From Yersinia thracica (lineage in GTDB: Bacteria; Pseudomonadota; Gammaproteobacteria; Enterobacterales; Enterobacteriaceae), in the NCBI RefSeq assembly GCF_902170565.1, contig NZ_CABHXX010000125.1:1-38242 (forward strand): a DNA stretch of 38,242 nt, given 5' to 3'. The position numbers and the translations under genes are program-made. The notes under the pieces were generated by a model. The model did not search any database. It was not told the origin of the DNA and was given only the letters and a program-made list of their open reading frames with translations. Below are positions 37,166 through 38,242 of the stretch, in pieces; position 1 is the first letter of the stretch; each line of letters opens with the position of its first letter.

Positions 37166-38242
37166 GTGAAATATTTACAAATTATCCAACCGAGTTTTGT
37201 TAATAATTTTAGTTGTGTTGGTTCAGCTTGTCGTGATCATTGCTGTAATGGATGGGATATCAGTATTGATAAAAATACATACCGAAAATATAAAAAAAGC
37301 CAAAATAAAACAATTAGAGATATAGCTATTAAGAGTATTTCTGTTACACGGGTCAATCAGTCTAATTGGGCTAAAATACGCCTTAAAGAGGATGGCAATT
37401 GTCCCTATCTGGATGAAGCCCGTTTGTGCAAAGTTCATAAGAGTTTAGGGGGAGAAGCGCTGAGTGAAACTTGTTCAAGTTATCCTCGTAGTAGCCATCA
37501 GTACAAAACAGAAAAATTTAATACTCTTACACTGTCCTGCCCCGAGGTTGCCCGGTTAGTATTATTTGATCCTAATGCGTTTAATATGCATGAAGAAACA
37601 GTTAAGCAGCAATACAACTTCAATAAGAAAGAAATTGATGCTGAAGGGCAGATGATTAACTTTTATTGTAATCAATTAATCATGATTTCTGGCGACAATA
37701 TTGACGAGAATATTTATGCAGTGAATCTCTTTATTCAATGTTTCCAAGACATTGATAAAGATGCAGAGGATAAAGCACAAATAATATCAACTCTATATGA
37801 TGCTATCTGTGAAAAATTAACTTCTGGCGATATAGCACAAGAAATGGCGACTATTCCGCTTAATGCTAATGCCCGCTGGCATTTTCTGATGATGTTTCAA
37901 CGGCGCACCGTTTCTGCGTCGAAAGTTCGCGGCCAAAAAACGCTTTTCAATTATATGGCTTTTTTGATTCATCATTTAATGAATGATGTAGATGTTAATC
38001 AGCTAGAGGAGCGTATGGAACTGCTGAGTTCCACCTGGAAAGAGAGAGTTTTACCTCTACTTAATCAACATCCCCATATTTTGCGTAACTTTTTCCAGTA
38101 CAATTTTTACCATAATCAGTTTGCACTTAATAAAATAGAGACGATCGATAAAGATTTTTACGCTTATATCATTGATTTTTTCATTATTAAATCGGTGATC
38201 AGTGCTTTCGTTATCTATAATAATACTCTGAGTGAAAATGAC
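37166..38242 (+). CDS. Flagellin lysine-N-methylase, FliB family (copy 2, cut by window end)
   Basis: An open frame from GTG at 37166 runs without a stop for 359 codons to the window edge. It begins MKYLQIIQPSFVNNFSCVG and keeps the family cysteines C17, C22, C26, C27, C79, C88, C103 and C125, with the canonical CCNGWDIS segment that copy 1 lacks. CPYLDEARLCKVHK and SCPEVARL follow, as in copy 1. GGGA lies 8 nt before the start, and the gap to copy 1 is 85 bp without an evident terminator, so both are probably on one message. The two copies are clearly diverged, so the duplication is not recent. Codon use is strongly AT-biased. The C-terminus lies outside the window. Confidence 0.83.
   Translation, partial: MKYLQIIQPSFVNNFSCVGSACRDHCCNGWDISIDKNTYRKYKKSQNKTIRDIAIKSISVTRVNQSNWAKIRLKEDGNCPYLDEARLCKVHKSLGGEALSETCSSYPRSSHQYKTEKFNTLTLSCPEVARLVLFDPNAFNMHEETVKQQYNFNKKEIDAEGQMINFYCNQLIMISGDNIDENIYAVNLFIQCFQDIDKDAEDKAQIISTLYDAICEKLTSGDIAQEMATIPLNANARWHFLMMFQRRTVSASKVRGQKTLFNYMAFLIHHLMNDVDVNQLEERMELLSSTWKERVLPLLNQHPHILRNFFQYNFYHNQFALNKIETIDKDFYAYIIDFFIIKSVISAFVIYNNTLSEND

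Noticed and set aside
37223-37438. 71-codon minus-strand frame near the window end
   Set aside because: It is antisense to the conserved cysteine-rich start of the second fliB gene.

Overview
The window looks like a chromosomal segment of an enteric gammaproteobacterium, most likely Yersinia or a close relative in Yersiniaceae. Three things point there. The sorbitol operon and the yegE/yegD/mdtABC/baeSR/yegP/yegQ/cyaR/yegS block keep enterobacterial gene content and order. The intergenic spaces are full of ERIC-type repeats. The ppk-ppx pair is joined to mgtE and to a long-form pst cluster, which E. coli lacks at this place. This placement is by recalled homology, not by a search.

Layout: everything from 214 to 30551 is on the minus strand. 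Positions 214-5670 hold the glucitol/sorbitol operon srlA-srlE-srlB-srlD-gutM-srlR-gutQ (transcribed right to left), with a CRP/SrlR-type promoter near 5840-5912 and ERIC-like repeats in several gaps. Positions 6078-9426 hold lipid kinase yegS, the small RNA CyaR, the tRNA hydroxylation gene yegQ (trhP) and yegP. Positions 9504-19199 form one compact unit mdtA-mdtB-mdtC-baeS-baeR, an RND multidrug pump with its envelope-stress two-component system; mdtD is absent. Between mdtA and yegD lie an ERIC element, a 568-bp MITE-like element with 15-bp inverted ends, and a perfect (ATCAAC)16 array. Then come the Hsp70-like gene yegD, diguanylate cyclase yegE (dgcE), and ppk-ppx-yfgG-mgtE (polyphosphate synthesis and breakdown, a small membrane protein, a Mg2+ channel).

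From 30866 the strand switches. A pst-like ABC phosphate transporter (two permeases with large extracytoplasmic insertions plus an ATPase, without its own binding protein or PhoU) is divergent from ppk, with a possible Pho box in the shared region. The window ends with two tandem fliB-type flagellin lysine-N-methylase genes, the second cut by the window edge.

How the genes work together: SrlAEB import and phosphorylate sorbitol, SrlD oxidises it to fructose-6-phosphate, and GutM/SrlR control the operon. BaeSR senses envelope damage and drives MdtABC. Polyphosphate metabolism sits next to phosphate and magnesium transport, a plausible functional group. Most genes belong to known families. The less ordinary material is in the intergenic DNA (CyaR with its CRP promoter, inferred operators, the MITE and hexamer array), the binding-protein-less long Pst system and the paired FliB genes.
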